This document shows positions 1 through 7,853 of a stretch of 21,714 nucleotides of DNA, in pieces (position 1 is the first letter of the stretch; each line of letters begins with the position of its first letter). Made by a program: the position numbers and the translations under genes. Under the pieces are notes generated by a model, which was given only the letters and a program-made list of their open reading frames with translations, made no database searches and was not told the DNA's origin. Source of the DNA: an uncultured Verrucomicrobiota bacterium. GTDB taxonomy: Bacteria; Verrucomicrobiota; Verrucomicrobiia; Limisphaerales; UBA9464. The stretch is taken from contig CAIYFP010000317.1 of the NCBI GenBank assembly GCA_903925515.1, positions 1 through 21,714 of the forward strand, read 5' to 3'.

Positions 1-18
1 CTGCGGGTCTGCTCGTCC

Positions 19-87
19 CTCGCGCCTCGTTGGACACGAAAATCCCTCGCGGCGAAACACCAGCCATTGGTGAGACACGACACTAGT
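19..87 (+). repeat. 69-bp dispersed repeat, copy 1
   Basis: These 69 bp are identical to the reverse complement of 21643-21711, and 19-83 match 9821-9885 at about 83% without gaps. The unit begins with CTCGCGCCTCG and ends with GACACGACACTAGT. Inside it, CACCA (58-62) and TGGTG (68-72) can form a small hairpin. No open reading frame of note lies in it. It looks like a non-autonomous, REP- or MITE-like dispersed element, but no transposase is present here. Its identity as a repeat is directly visible; its mechanism of spread is unknown. Confidence 0.9.
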
Positions 88-95
88 GTCGCGTC
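74..95. repeat. 22-bp near-palindrome at the repeat edge
   Basis: The sequence reads GACACGACACTAGTGTCGCGTC and is a palindrome except for one mismatched pair, centred on ACTAGT. The left half belongs to the 69-bp repeat and the right half to flanking DNA. In copy 3 the repeat also stops at ACTAGT, with a different flank, so the palindrome centre marks the boundary of the conserved unit. It may be an element terminus or a protein-binding site. Confidence 0.55.
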
Positions 96-421
96 GTTCC
101 ATGAAACGGCGGGTTGGCCGACCGGGAAGGTTTCACTGGCCCCATCAACCACGGCCTGCATTGGCCCGAATCTTCGTGCGAGGCGTTCCCAGCTTCCGCA
201 CCCACGGGATCGCCGAGCAAGACGCTGTTTTTTTGATCACACCAAGACACGAAGGCACGAAGGGATCCTGCTGGGTCCACCGCGCGAGGCGAGAACCGGG
301 CACCCAGGAACTGCCTGCGCGGGGCTCCGGGATCACGGCCAAGGATTGAAGTGAGGCGACGACTTGTGATTAAAGCAGGGGTGTCGGGCGGTTGTGTGGT
401 TCCGACGAGCGATTGAATCCG
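88..421. other. Non-coding stretch upstream of the first operon
   Basis: About 330 nt with no convincing gene; the reading frames across it on both strands look like GC-rich shadows. It holds a run of seven T at 228-234 with no clear stem before it. Two tandem 8-mers of the form RCACGAAG lie at 247-254 and 255-262, inside AAGACACGAAGGCACGAAG. The promoter of the downstream operon probably lies here. A TTGAAG (346-351) and TTAAAG (370-375) pair is 18 nt apart but too weak to call. Confidence 0.5.
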
Positions 422-1732
422 ATGAAAACTCGAGTGATATGGCGGGTCCTTGGGCTGGCGCTGGCTTGCAATTGGACGCTGGCGCGCGCCGGGAACTGGC
501 CGCAGTGGCGCGGGCCCAACCTGAACGGGTCGGCGCCCGGCGCAAACCTGCCCACGTCCCTCGGGCCCGACGAGGTGCGGTGGAAGTTTCCCGTGCCGGG
601 ACGTGCCGGAGCCACGCCCATCATCTGGGGCGGGCACGTCTTCGTGAACTCCCCGGACGAGGCAGGCAACCTTGTGTTGATCGACGTGGACCGGGCGACC
701 GGGAAGGAACGTTGGCGTCGGACGGTGGGGGTTGGGGACAAGGAGAAGGGGCGCAACAACATGGCGGCACCTTCGCCGGTCACCGACGGCCAGCGCGTGA
801 TCACGTTGTTTGGGACGGGCGACCTCGCGGCCTTCGACATGGAGGGCAACGCGGTGTGGAAGCGGAGCCTTGGGAAGGACTTTGGGCGGTTCTCGGTGAT
901 GTGGATCTACGGGTCGTCGCCGTTGCTTCACGAGGGCCGGCTGTACTTGCAGGTGCTCCAGCGCTCGCCCATGCCGCCGGATTACCCGCTGTACGACGGC
1001 AAGCCCGAGCGGGAATCGTTCGTGCTGTGCGTGGACCCCGGGACCGGCAAGGACCTTTGGCGGCACGTGCGAAGGACGGACTCGACCCTCGAAAGCCAGG
1101 AGTCCTACGCAACGCCCCTTCCGGTGCGGATGAAGGACGGCACGACCCAGTTGGTGGTCGTGGGCGGGGACCATGTCTCGGGGCACGCCCTCGACGGCGG
1201 CGCCGAGGTTTGGCGGGCGCGCCTGTACGACAAGCGCGACGACTGGTACCGCATCGTGACGTCGCCGGTCGCGCTGGACGGGCTTGTGTATGCGTGCGGC
1301 CCCAAGGGCCAGCCCGTGGTCGCGTTCCGGGGCGACGGCAGGGGCGACGTGACCGGGACGCATGTCGCGTGGAAGTTCGCCGAGAACCCGACGGACTGGA
1401 GCACGCCGCTGGTCATGGACGGCAAGATGTTCGTCCTCGACGGCGGCAAGAAGGTGCTCGCGAGGATCGACCCGAGGACTGGGTCCAAGACATGGTCCGG
1501 CAAGTTGCCGACGCGCGAGGTCATCTGGGGCTCGCCGACCGGCGCGGACGGGAAGATCTACCTGCACAGCGAGGAGGGCACCGTGGTGGTGGCGGATGCC
1601 GGGGACGAGTTCAAGGTGCTTGGCAGCGTGACCTTGGAGGGCGAGGGGCCATGCCGGGGGAGTGTCGCGGTGTCCGACAACCGCGTGTTCGTGCGGACGG
1701 CCAAGAACTTGTATTGCTTCGGGAAACCCTGA
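422..1732 (+). CDS. Secreted PQQ-like beta-propeller repeat protein
   Basis: A 436-residue protein with an N-terminal signal peptide (basic start, hydrophobic core, ARA-G at about 21-24). The mature protein opens with NWPQWRGP (residues 25-32), a signature of the PQQ-binding-like propellers common in Verrucomicrobiota and Planctomycetota. Blade-like repeats follow, with motifs such as DRATGKERWR, DPGTGKDLWR and DPRTGSKTWSG, and the end is VFVRTAKNLYCFG. The family is expected to fold as an eight-bladed propeller acting outside the cytoplasm. I see no evidence that it binds PQQ or is a dehydrogenase, so a binding or scaffold role is as likely. The ATG at 422 is preferred over the GTG at 392 because it puts the signal peptide at the N-terminus. 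No clear Shine-Dalgarno is visible. It may lead the operon that follows 68 nt downstream. Confidence 0.88.
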   Translation: MKTRVIWRVLGLALACNWTLARAGNWPQWRGPNLNGSAPGANLPTSLGPDEVRWKFPVPGRAGATPIIWGGHVFVNSPDEAGNLVLIDVDRATGKERWRRTVGVGDKEKGRNNMAAPSPVTDGQRVITLFGTGDLAAFDMEGNAVWKRSLGKDFGRFSVMWIYGSSPLLHEGRLYLQVLQRSPMPPDYPLYDGKPERESFVLCVDPGTGKDLWRHVRRTDSTLESQESYATPLPVRMKDGTTQLVVVGGDHVSGHALDGGAEVWRARLYDKRDDWYRIVTSPVALDGLVYACGPKGQPVVAFRGDGRGDVTGTHVAWKFAENPTDWSTPLVMDGKMFVLDGGKKVLARIDPRTGSKTWSGKLPTREVIWGSPTGADGKIYLHSEEGTVVVADAGDEFKVLGSVTLEGEGPCRGSVAVSDNRVFVRTAKNLYCFGKP

Positions 1733-1761
1733 GGCGGGTGGGTTGGTCATTGTTGGCGGGC

Positions 1762-1791
1762 GGCGTTCCCGGCGGGGCCGGTCCGGGCGCC
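1762..1791 (+). other. Imperfect hairpin between genes 1 and 2
   Basis: GGCG (1762-1765) and CCCGG (1768-1772) can pair with CCGGG (1783-1787) and CGCC (1788-1791), leaving a TT bulge and a 10-nt loop. It ends 9 nt before the next ATG. There is no T run, so it is not a standard terminator. In DNA this GC-rich it could arise by chance. Confidence 0.25.
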
Positions 1792-1800
1792 CCATGACGC

Positions 1801-3039
1801 ATGAATCGCGAACAAGCACGTCGCAGCCTTCCCTGGAAGGAACTGGGGCTTGTCCTTGGGGCAATCCTGTTGGGAGGCGGCCTCCGAACGAGGGCCGCGG
1901 CGGTCCCGCTGTCCGAGGCGCCGTTGCGCGAGCTGGCGCCGGGCGTGGGCTACACCAACGAGGTCATCGAGCGCGGCCCATGGTCCATCCATGTCGTCCG
2001 CGTGGCGCGTGACCTTCCCGGGGTGGAGGTCATCTCGGTGCATGCCGAGGGTGCCGCCACGGGGCTCGCGACGGTGACGGAGCAGGTCGAGTCGATTCCG
2101 GCCAGCGAAGGGACGCCGTTGGCGGCCTTGAACGGGGATTTTTATCAGCGCGACCGTTTCTTCGCGGGGGACCCGCGAGGGTTGCAGGTCGTGAACGGGG
2201 AGTTGCTGTCGGTGCCTCAGGCGCGTGGCGGCATCGCGGTCTGGATGGATGCGCAAGGCTCGCCGCAAGTCGGCATGGTGGAGCCCGGGCTGGCGGTCAC
2301 CTGGCCGGACGGAAGCAGCACGCCTGCGGGCTTGAACGAGGAGAGGGCGCTGGACGGGTTGGTGTTGTACACCGGGGCGGTGCGTGGACACCTGAGGAAC
2401 ATGGGGGGCCGGGAGTGGGTGTTGACGCCGACGAATGGCGTGCCCGGCGGCATGGTTGCGGCGCCCTCCACCACGCACGGGCTGCGGGTTTCGGAGGTGC
2501 GCGCCCCCGGCGGCGGGAAGGTCCCGTTCAACGGATGGGTCTTGTCTGCGGGGCCCCTGTGGCTTCGACGCAACCCGGCGGGGACGAACGCGGGGGTGGG
2601 CGCGTTCCTGCGGGTTGCGCTGGAGACGCGCCCGGCGTTGGGCGGGGTCCGCCATGCGATTGGGGGGGGGCCGGTCCTTGTGTCGGGTGGCAGGCCCCAG
2701 AAGGTCGCGCCTGCCCGGTCCGACTCGTACGAGTTCAGCTCGATGGTCCAGCGGCACCCGAGGAGCGCGTTCGGGTGGGACAGGAAGCATTGGATGCTCT
2801 TTCAGGTGGACGGGCGGCAGCCGGGTTTCTCGGTTGGAATGACGCTGGAGGAACTTGCCGCCACGATGGCCCGTTGGGGCTGCCTTGAGGGGATGAACCT
2901 CGACGGCGGGGGTTCCTCGTCGATCTGGTGCGCAGGCAGGACCCGGAACAGCCCATGCGAGGGACGCGAGCGGGACGTGGCGAACGCCTTGGTGGTCTTG
3001 CGGAGGCCAGCCGGGGGCAAGGTTGGAAAAGGTCCATGA
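1801..3039 (+). CDS. Phosphodiester glycosidase (NAGPA/DUF2233) family protein, copy 1
   Basis: A 412-residue exported protein with an N-terminal hydrophobic segment (about 14-30). It carries the family hallmarks: NGDFY at 111-115, QVDGRQPGFSVGMTLEEL before the core, NLDGGGSSS at 366-374 and GRERDVANALVV near the C-terminus. The family is named after the lysosomal 'uncovering enzyme', which removes N-acetylglucosamine from a GlcNAc-1-phospho-mannose diester. Bacterial members act outside the cytoplasm and most have unknown substrates. The whole protein is the catalytic domain with no extra modules. It starts 68 nt after the propeller gene and its stop lies 1 nt before the next start. It closely resembles the following gene, so the pair looks like a tandem duplication. 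An out-of-frame ATG at 1794 is not used. Confidence 0.9.
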   Translation: MNREQARRSLPWKELGLVLGAILLGGGLRTRAAAVPLSEAPLRELAPGVGYTNEVIERGPWSIHVVRVARDLPGVEVISVHAEGAATGLATVTEQVESIPASEGTPLAALNGDFYQRDRFFAGDPRGLQVVNGELLSVPQARGGIAVWMDAQGSPQVGMVEPGLAVTWPDGSSTPAGLNEERALDGLVLYTGAVRGHLRNMGGREWVLTPTNGVPGGMVAAPSTTHGLRVSEVRAPGGGKVPFNGWVLSAGPLWLRRNPAGTNAGVGAFLRVALETRPALGGVRHAIGGGPVLVSGGRPQKVAPARSDSYEFSSMVQRHPRSAFGWDRKHWMLFQVDGRQPGFSVGMTLEELAATMARWGCLEGMNLDGGGSSSIWCAGRTRNSPCEGRERDVANALVVLRRPAGGKVGKGP

Positions 3040-3040
3040 G

Positions 3041-4276
3041 ATGGCGTGGCGATTGCTTTCATGGGGCAGGGTGATTGGGCTGGTGCACGGAAAAGCGAAA
3101 GGGTGCCGCAGGCTTTTGGGGTTAGTCCTCCTCGTTGCGTCCGCGACCGCGCTGGCCCGGCAGGCAGGCCTGTCGGGCGCATCGGTGGACCGGGGTTTTG
3201 GGCACATCCATGACCGGCGCTCGGATCCGGAATGGTCCGTGCATGTCCTGCGCATCGACCGGTCGCGCCCCGACCTAGGTCTCACCACCACCCTCGGCGG
3301 CGGCGACCGGATCGGGATGCGGACCGTGTCGGAGCAGGTCGCCGCCATGGCGGATTCGGAGGGCACGCCCATCGCGGCGGTGAACGGCGACTTCTACATG
3401 ACGGAGGACGCATACCGGGGGGATCCCCGGGACGTGCAGGTCCGGAATGGGGAGCTGGTGAGCGCGCCATCCGGGCATGCGAGCTTTTGGCTGGACCGTC
3501 AAGGCATGCCGCGCACGACGAACATCACGTCCCGCCTCCAGGTATTCTGGCCGGACGGAAAGTCGTCGGCGATGGGGTTGAACGAGCTGCGGGAGGAGGA
3601 TGCCGTGGTCGTGTACTCGGCGGCCGCCGGCCCGACGACACGCACGGATGGCGGCACCGAGTGCATCCTGGAGAGGGTGGGTGACAAGGCATGGCTTCCC
3701 ATCCGCCCCGGCGCGGCCATCGAGGCGCGGATCGCCGACGTGCGCCGCGAGGGCAACTCGGCGATTCCTGCGGGGCGACTCGTGCTGTCGCTGGGCTCGC
3801 GCCTTGCGTCGCGGGGGCGCGGGCTTGCGGTGGGACAGGTCGTCCGGCTGGTCTTTGACACGTTCCCGGACCTGCAAGGGGTGCAACTGGCGTTGGGGGG
3901 AGGGCCGACCCTCGTGCGGGGAGGCAAGGCGATGACATGGTCGGGCTTCCAGGTCCGCCATCCGCGCACGGCCCTCGGGTGGAACTCGAACACGTTGTTC
4001 ATGGTGGTGGTGGATGGGCGGCAGTCGGGGCTGTCCGTGGGGATGACGTTTCCCGAGTTGGCGAACTACATGGCGAGCCTTGGGTGCGAGGAGGCCTTGA
4101 ACCTGGACGGGGGCGGCTCGGCATCGATGTGGGTCATGGGGCAAGTCATCAGCAGTCCCTCGGAGGGCCGGGAACGTCCCGGGGCCAACGCGCTCGTGCT
4201 CGTCCGGCGTCCTCCCGTGACGACATCGGGCGGCCGCAACGAGGGCGGTGCAACCAACAACGCCCCGCGTCCATGA
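3041..4276 (+). CDS. Phosphodiester glycosidase (NAGPA/DUF2233) family protein, copy 2
   Basis: A 411-residue protein of the same family as its upstream neighbour. It shows VNGDFY at 114-119, VDGRQSGLSVGMTFPEL, NLDGGGSAS at 354-362 and GRERPGANALVLVRR near the end. The predicted signal region is long (about 45 residues), with a second basic patch (GKAKGCRR) before the hydrophobic core LLGLVLLVASATALA. GTG codons at 3071 and 3083 are therefore alternative starts that would give a more ordinary signal peptide. I chose ATG 3041 because it follows the upstream stop by 1 nt and has GGAAAAGG about 8-15 nt before it. The last four bases overlap the next gene (ATGA). Its substrate is unknown; a phosphodiester-linked sugar is expected from the family. 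Confidence 0.88.
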   Translation: MAWRLLSWGRVIGLVHGKAKGCRRLLGLVLLVASATALARQAGLSGASVDRGFGHIHDRRSDPEWSVHVLRIDRSRPDLGLTTTLGGGDRIGMRTVSEQVAAMADSEGTPIAAVNGDFYMTEDAYRGDPRDVQVRNGELVSAPSGHASFWLDRQGMPRTTNITSRLQVFWPDGKSSAMGLNELREEDAVVVYSAAAGPTTRTDGGTECILERVGDKAWLPIRPGAAIEARIADVRREGNSAIPAGRLVLSLGSRLASRGRGLAVGQVVRLVFDTFPDLQGVQLALGGGPTLVRGGKAMTWSGFQVRHPRTALGWNSNTLFMVVVDGRQSGLSVGMTFPELANYMASLGCEEALNLDGGGSASMWVMGQVISSPSEGRERPGANALVLVRRPPVTTSGGRNEGGATNNAPRP

Positions 4277-5835
4277 GTCGGTGGGCTGCCCTCCTCGTTG
4301 CCTGCATCGCGGCAGGCATCGGCGGCGCCTCCGAATCGGAGGCGAGGGGCACGCATGGGACTCCTGCCGCCGAACCTTGGGCCGTTCCTCCATGGCCACG
4401 GTGGACGCGCATCTCGATCCGGACCCAGCCCGGCGCGGTCCGGCGCCTGCGTGAGCATCCAAGGGGCTGGGTCCCGGTCGAGGCCGCGGTGGATGACGGG
4501 CCGGCCATTCCGGCGCGGATGCGAATCAAGGGCACGCGCGGCAGCCTCCGCGACGTCGATGCTGGACCCTCGTTCACGGTCGTCACGGACCGGCCCCTGG
4601 AAGGGTTTGGCGAAACCACGCGGCTTCACCTTGAAAACGGGGCCGAGGATCCCCAGTCGGTCCGGGCGGCATGGGCCGCGCACGTCTTTGCCGTCGCGGG
4701 CATTCCTTGCCCCCGCCACGGATGGGGAACCCTCCAGATCGACGGCCATGACATGGGCTGGCGCGGGGTGAAGGAGGGTTTCGACGCGGCATTTGCGCAC
4801 CGTGCATGGCCGGGCTCCGACGTGGTGCTCGGCGAGCCACGGGAGGGGGCGGACGTGGGGGATGCCCTGGATTGGAAGGAAGCGGCCGGCGGGGATGCGT
4901 CGATTCGGTGGGGCGCGCTCGGGGAGGCGTTGAGGAAGGGCGGGTGGCAGGCGACACACCCGTCCATGGACGGGGGGACATTCCGGAAGTTTGCCGCCAT
5001 CGAGGTCCTGCTTGGGCATCGCGACGGGTATGCGTTGGCAAGGAACAACTACCGGGTGGCATGGGTGGACGGCCGGCCCGAGTGGGTGCCATGGGGATTG
5101 GACACCCTGCTGGAGTCGCCGGGCCTGACGGTATGGCCGAGCATGACGGGATCCATGGCGCGGGCTGCCGCCGCCGCCGTGGATGGGGCGGAGTCATGGC
5201 ATGCGGTCCTTCGTCGATGGGCGCCCGTCGCGTTGGATGTCGGGGGCTTCGACGCGTGGCGGCGCGAGTGCGAGGCATCGCTGCGGGGCAGGGTCGGGCT
5301 CGCGAGGTGGAGGGAATGGCAACGGAACATGGAAGGGCTTCGGTCCGCGATCACGGCAAGGGCCGTGTCCGTGGAATCGCAGCTGACCCACGGACCGCCA
5401 CGTGACGCGTTGGGGGAGCCGGGTGTCATCTCGTTGTCCGGCTGGAAGGCGCAGGGCGTGCCCATGGACGGCGGCGCATTGGGGGTCGTGGACTCGGGCG
5501 GTGAGCAACTCGTGCTCAAGGCGGGCGCGCGCAACTCGTCCGCCTGGGCGACGACCGTTCGCCTTGCCCCGGGCGGCTATTGCTTCCGGGGGCGTGTACG
5601 GGTGGATGACTTCAAGGCGTTGCAGGGCGCAAGGCACCAAGGGGCGTGCCTGAGGCTTGCCGGGAGGGCCGAACGTTCGCGGAGCTTGCAGGAAGGGTGC
5701 CATTGGACGGAGCTTCGCGTTGATTTCCGCGTCGGGCAGCCCCGGGCCGAGGTGACGCTCCTTTGCGAGCTCCGTGCTGGTGGAGGCCGCGCGGGGTTCG
5801 ACCGGGCATCGCTCTTGCTAGAAAGACTGGAATGA
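4273..5835 (+). CDS. CotH-like kinase family protein, exported
   Basis: A 520-residue protein with a short N-terminal signal (ALLVACIAAGIGG). Residues about 40-360 show the CotH pattern: RIKGTRGS (84-91), then a GFGETTRLHLENGAEDP segment, a helical stretch ending AGIPCPRHG, and the 'HRDGYALARNNY' motif at 249-260. The last matches the N/HxDxxxxxNNY catalytic region; WVPWGLDTLLES follows, resembling the WDLD motif. CotH proteins are atypical kinases, best known for phosphorylating spore-coat proteins; in other bacteria they are exported and often uncharacterised. Residues about 384-520 form a beta-rich module like a carbohydrate-binding or jelly-roll domain. The start overlaps the upstream stop by 4 nt (ATGA), and the stop overlaps the next start the same way. 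A longer upstream reading frame exists but overlaps the glycosidase gene and was rejected. Confidence 0.82.
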   Translation: MSRWAALLVACIAAGIGGASESEARGTHGTPAAEPWAVPPWPRWTRISIRTQPGAVRRLREHPRGWVPVEAAVDDGPAIPARMRIKGTRGSLRDVDAGPSFTVVTDRPLEGFGETTRLHLENGAEDPQSVRAAWAAHVFAVAGIPCPRHGWGTLQIDGHDMGWRGVKEGFDAAFAHRAWPGSDVVLGEPREGADVGDALDWKEAAGGDASIRWGALGEALRKGGWQATHPSMDGGTFRKFAAIEVLLGHRDGYALARNNYRVAWVDGRPEWVPWGLDTLLESPGLTVWPSMTGSMARAAAAAVDGAESWHAVLRRWAPVALDVGGFDAWRRECEASLRGRVGLARWREWQRNMEGLRSAITARAVSVESQLTHGPPRDALGEPGVISLSGWKAQGVPMDGGALGVVDSGGEQLVLKAGARNSSAWATTVRLAPGGYCFRGRVRVDDFKALQGARHQGACLRLAGRAERSRSLQEGCHWTELRVDFRVGQPRAEVTLLCELRAGGGRAGFDRASLLLERLE

Positions 5836-6518
5836 GGGTCAACCATAGACAACGGGCCGGGACGGTCCCGTGGGCATGGGCGTTCACGTTGATCGAGTTG
5901 CTGGTGGTGATTGCGATCATCGCCATCCTTGCGGGCCTTTTGCTGCCGGCCTTGGCGTCGGCCAAGGCGAAGGCCAAGGTCACCGTGTGCGTCAACAACC
6001 AACGGCAGGTGGCCCTTGGCCTTCGCGTCTGGGCCAACGACCGCAACGACAAGCTGCCGTGGCAGATCGCCTCGACGAACGGCGGATCCGATGGCTCGGC
6101 GGACTGGACGGACCACATCCGGCTGGCCTCGAACGAGATCGTGGCGCCCCGGGTGCTGGTGTGCGCGGCGGACAAGGAACGGAAGCCCGGGACGAACTGG
6201 GTGGACATGGATGCGATGCTGAACGTGAGCTACCTCGTCGGGACGTCGGTTGATTGGCAGAAGCCGGCGTCGATCCTGCTGGGCGACTTCAACGTCAATG
6301 GGGGCGGCGGGGGCTGGGACCCTTCATGGAGCCAGTTCCTTGGCAACTCGATCGACGCGGCATGGGACAACCAGGTGCACAACAAGGCGGGCGTCCTGGC
6401 CCTTGCCGACGGCAGCGTGAAGCTCCTCAAGACCCCGGCGTTGCGGGCGCAGATCCTCGAGGTCATCGCCTCGGGCATGAGCAACGTGGTGTTGAGCAAG
6501 CCAAGGGGAGTGTTTTAG
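5832..6518 (+). CDS. Type II secretion-like pseudopilin with H-X9-DG motif
   Basis: A 228-residue protein with a class III prepilin signal: a basic leader, then A17-F18-T-L-I-E22 and a hydrophobic helix (ELLVVIAIIAILAGLLLPAL). Cleavage is expected before F18, with Glu at the conserved +5 position; Ala replaces the usual Gly at -1. Downstream come KAKVTVCVNNQRQVALGLRVW, the usual 'C.NN..Q..LA' region, and H183-X9-D193-G194, which defines the large pseudopilin family expanded in Verrucomicrobiota and Planctomycetota. Such proteins sit in the inner membrane or a periplasmic pseudopilus; individual functions are mostly unknown. The gene overlaps the CotH-like kinase gene by 4 nt, so the two are probably translationally coupled. 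Confidence 0.88.
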   Translation: MRVNHRQRAGTVPWAWAFTLIELLVVIAIIAILAGLLLPALASAKAKAKVTVCVNNQRQVALGLRVWANDRNDKLPWQIASTNGGSDGSADWTDHIRLASNEIVAPRVLVCAADKERKPGTNWVDMDAMLNVSYLVGTSVDWQKPASILLGDFNVNGGGGGWDPSWSQFLGNSIDAAWDNQVHNKAGVLALADGSVKLLKTPALRAQILEVIASGMSNVVLSKPRGVF

Positions 6519-6545
6519 CCCGTCGCCCGGGCATGACTCGTGACG

Positions 6546-7160
6546 ATGGACCTGCGTCGCAAACTCGCATGGGTGCTTGCCCCGCTGGCGCTCGCCGCGC
6601 TCGGGTGGGCTGCGTGGACGTTCATGCCTTGGCTCCCGTCCGAGGACACCCGGGTTGCGCGCGCCGTCGGGCGAGAGATGGCACGCGAGGCCCTGAAGCT
6701 TCACCGGGCTCCCGGTCGCATCATGGTGCTTGCGCGGGACACGTCCGAGTTCCGGCAGCCATCCGTGGATGCCGCGCTCGCGGCGTTTGTCTCGGAGCTG
6801 GGCGCCGGAAAGGCCAAGGCGGACGTCGTGCGCCGGCTGCCGGTGGACCCCTTGCGCCAGGTGCAGGTGCCACCCGGTGACTTCCTTGAGCTGCTGCGCC
6901 GGGGACGGGATGGCGACGTGATTGTGTCGTTCATGGGGCCCCCGCTGCTCGGGCCCGAGGCCGTGGCGGCCCTTGGGAGGCCGCGGGCCAAGGTCGTGGC
7001 ATTCTGCCCGGGGTACCTGCCGCGCTACCTTGACCTGCGATGGCTGGCGGAACATGGGCTTTTGCATGGCGGCGTCGTCGCCCGCATGGATGCCGCGGGC
7101 GAGAGCTTCGAGGCCCAGTACCAGCCATGGTCGATGGCACGGGCGAAAGGCACGCCATGA
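6546..7160 (+). CDS. Membrane-anchored protein of unknown function
   Basis: A 204-residue protein I do not recognise. It has one N-terminal membrane segment (about 7-28, LAWVLAPLALAALGWAAWTF) followed by a soluble domain. The pattern RIMVLARDTSEF, then DGDVIVSFMGPPLL, then AKVVAFCPGYLPRYLDL resembles alternating beta strands and helices of a Rossmann-like or periplasmic-binding fold, but no family motif is certain. The soluble part should face the periplasm. It lies between two pseudopilin-like genes and overlaps the second by 4 nt, which suggests they work together. ATG 6546 is preferred over the in-frame GTG 6540, but either is possible; no clear ribosome binding site is seen. Confidence 0.7.
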   Translation: MDLRRKLAWVLAPLALAALGWAAWTFMPWLPSEDTRVARAVGREMAREALKLHRAPGRIMVLARDTSEFRQPSVDAALAAFVSELGAGKAKADVVRRLPVDPLRQVQVPPGDFLELLRRGRDGDVIVSFMGPPLLGPEAVAALGRPRAKVVAFCPGYLPRYLDLRWLAEHGLLHGGVVARMDAAGESFEAQYQPWSMARAKGTP

Positions 7161-7846
7161 GGCCGGCACGGGTCCGGGCAGGGGAGGGAACCGGCGCCTT
7201 TGGCAGGCTGGACCTCGTCGTGGTCGCGAGTGCGGTGGCATTGGTGGGCGCGCTGGTTGCGGTTCCCATGGAGCGCACGCGGCGCGCCTCACGAATCGCG
7301 ACTTGCCGTGCCAACCTGATGAAGGTGGCGGGTGCAACGCTTTCGTTTGCGAGGGACCAGCAGGGGCGACTGCCCGCGCCGGAAGAGGGACGCGGCGAGC
7401 TCCAGTGGTGGTACAAGGAGCAGGTGAAGGGGCATGCCGGGCTGACGGGGGCGTCATCCACCCGCGACGCCGTGTTTGCGTGCCCGGACGACCGCGGCTA
7501 CACGGACCCCGTCCCGTTCCACCAGACGGCGCGGTTTGACTTCGGCTCGTACTGCTTCAACGGGGTGACGTTGCCGGGCGTTCCGAGCATCGCGGGCTGG
7601 CCCTTGGCCGAGGTTGCCGACCCAAGGCGGACGTTGCTCGTGATGGAGTGGACCGCCCACGGGCCGTTGTCATGGCACCGCAGCCGGACCGGGAGGCGCA
7701 ACGCCCCCTTCTACCGGGACGCGGAGAGCGTCCTGGGCTTCGTGGACGGGCGTGTCGCCATGGCCCCGGTCTATTACGACGGCTTCAACGCCGCCTACAC
7801 GCGGGACCCGATCGCGGGGTACGAGTATCGGTACAGCGGACGCTGA
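7157..7846 (+). CDS. Degenerate pseudopilin-like protein
   Basis: A 229-residue protein related to the H-X9-DG pseudopilins but with altered signatures. The N-terminus reads G13-A14-F15-G-R-L-D19-L, so the usual (G/A)FTLIE is changed and the +5 Glu is Asp. A hydrophobic helix (LVVVASAVALVGALVAV) follows, then RASRIATCRANLMKVAGATLSFAR, which matches the conserved post-helix region. CPDDRGY, a 'FDFGSYCFNG' stretch and the C-terminal FVDGRVAMAP agree with the family, but the position of the motif His is Arg. It may be a minor pseudopilin, or a membrane-anchored relative that the prepilin peptidase no longer processes. The start overlaps the upstream stop by 4 nt. Confidence 0.75.
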   Translation: MRPARVRAGEGTGAFGRLDLVVVASAVALVGALVAVPMERTRRASRIATCRANLMKVAGATLSFARDQQGRLPAPEEGRGELQWWYKEQVKGHAGLTGASSTRDAVFACPDDRGYTDPVPFHQTARFDFGSYCFNGVTLPGVPSIAGWPLAEVADPRRTLLVMEWTAHGPLSWHRSRTGRRNAPFYRDAESVLGFVDGRVAMAPVYYDGFNAAYTRDPIAGYEYRYSGR

Positions 7847-7853
7847 TGAGATC

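Noticed and set aside
228..234. Run of seven T as an intrinsic terminator
   Set aside because: No stable stem precedes it on the plus strand, and no paired gene end lies nearby.
346..375. TTGAAG-18-TTAAAG as promoter of the first operon
   Set aside because: It matches the sigma-70 consensus at only about 4/6 and 3/6 positions; too weak to list as a feature.
422..1732. Reading the first propeller gene as a PQQ-dependent alcohol dehydrogenase
   Set aside because: Only the repeat signature is visible; it has no heme motif or catalytic Asp context and is shorter than the dehydrogenases.
83..1864. 593-residue minus-strand reading frame opposite the first propeller gene
   Set aside because: It has no family motif and an Arg/Pro/His-rich composition typical of antisense frames in GC-rich DNA; the plus-strand gene explains the region.
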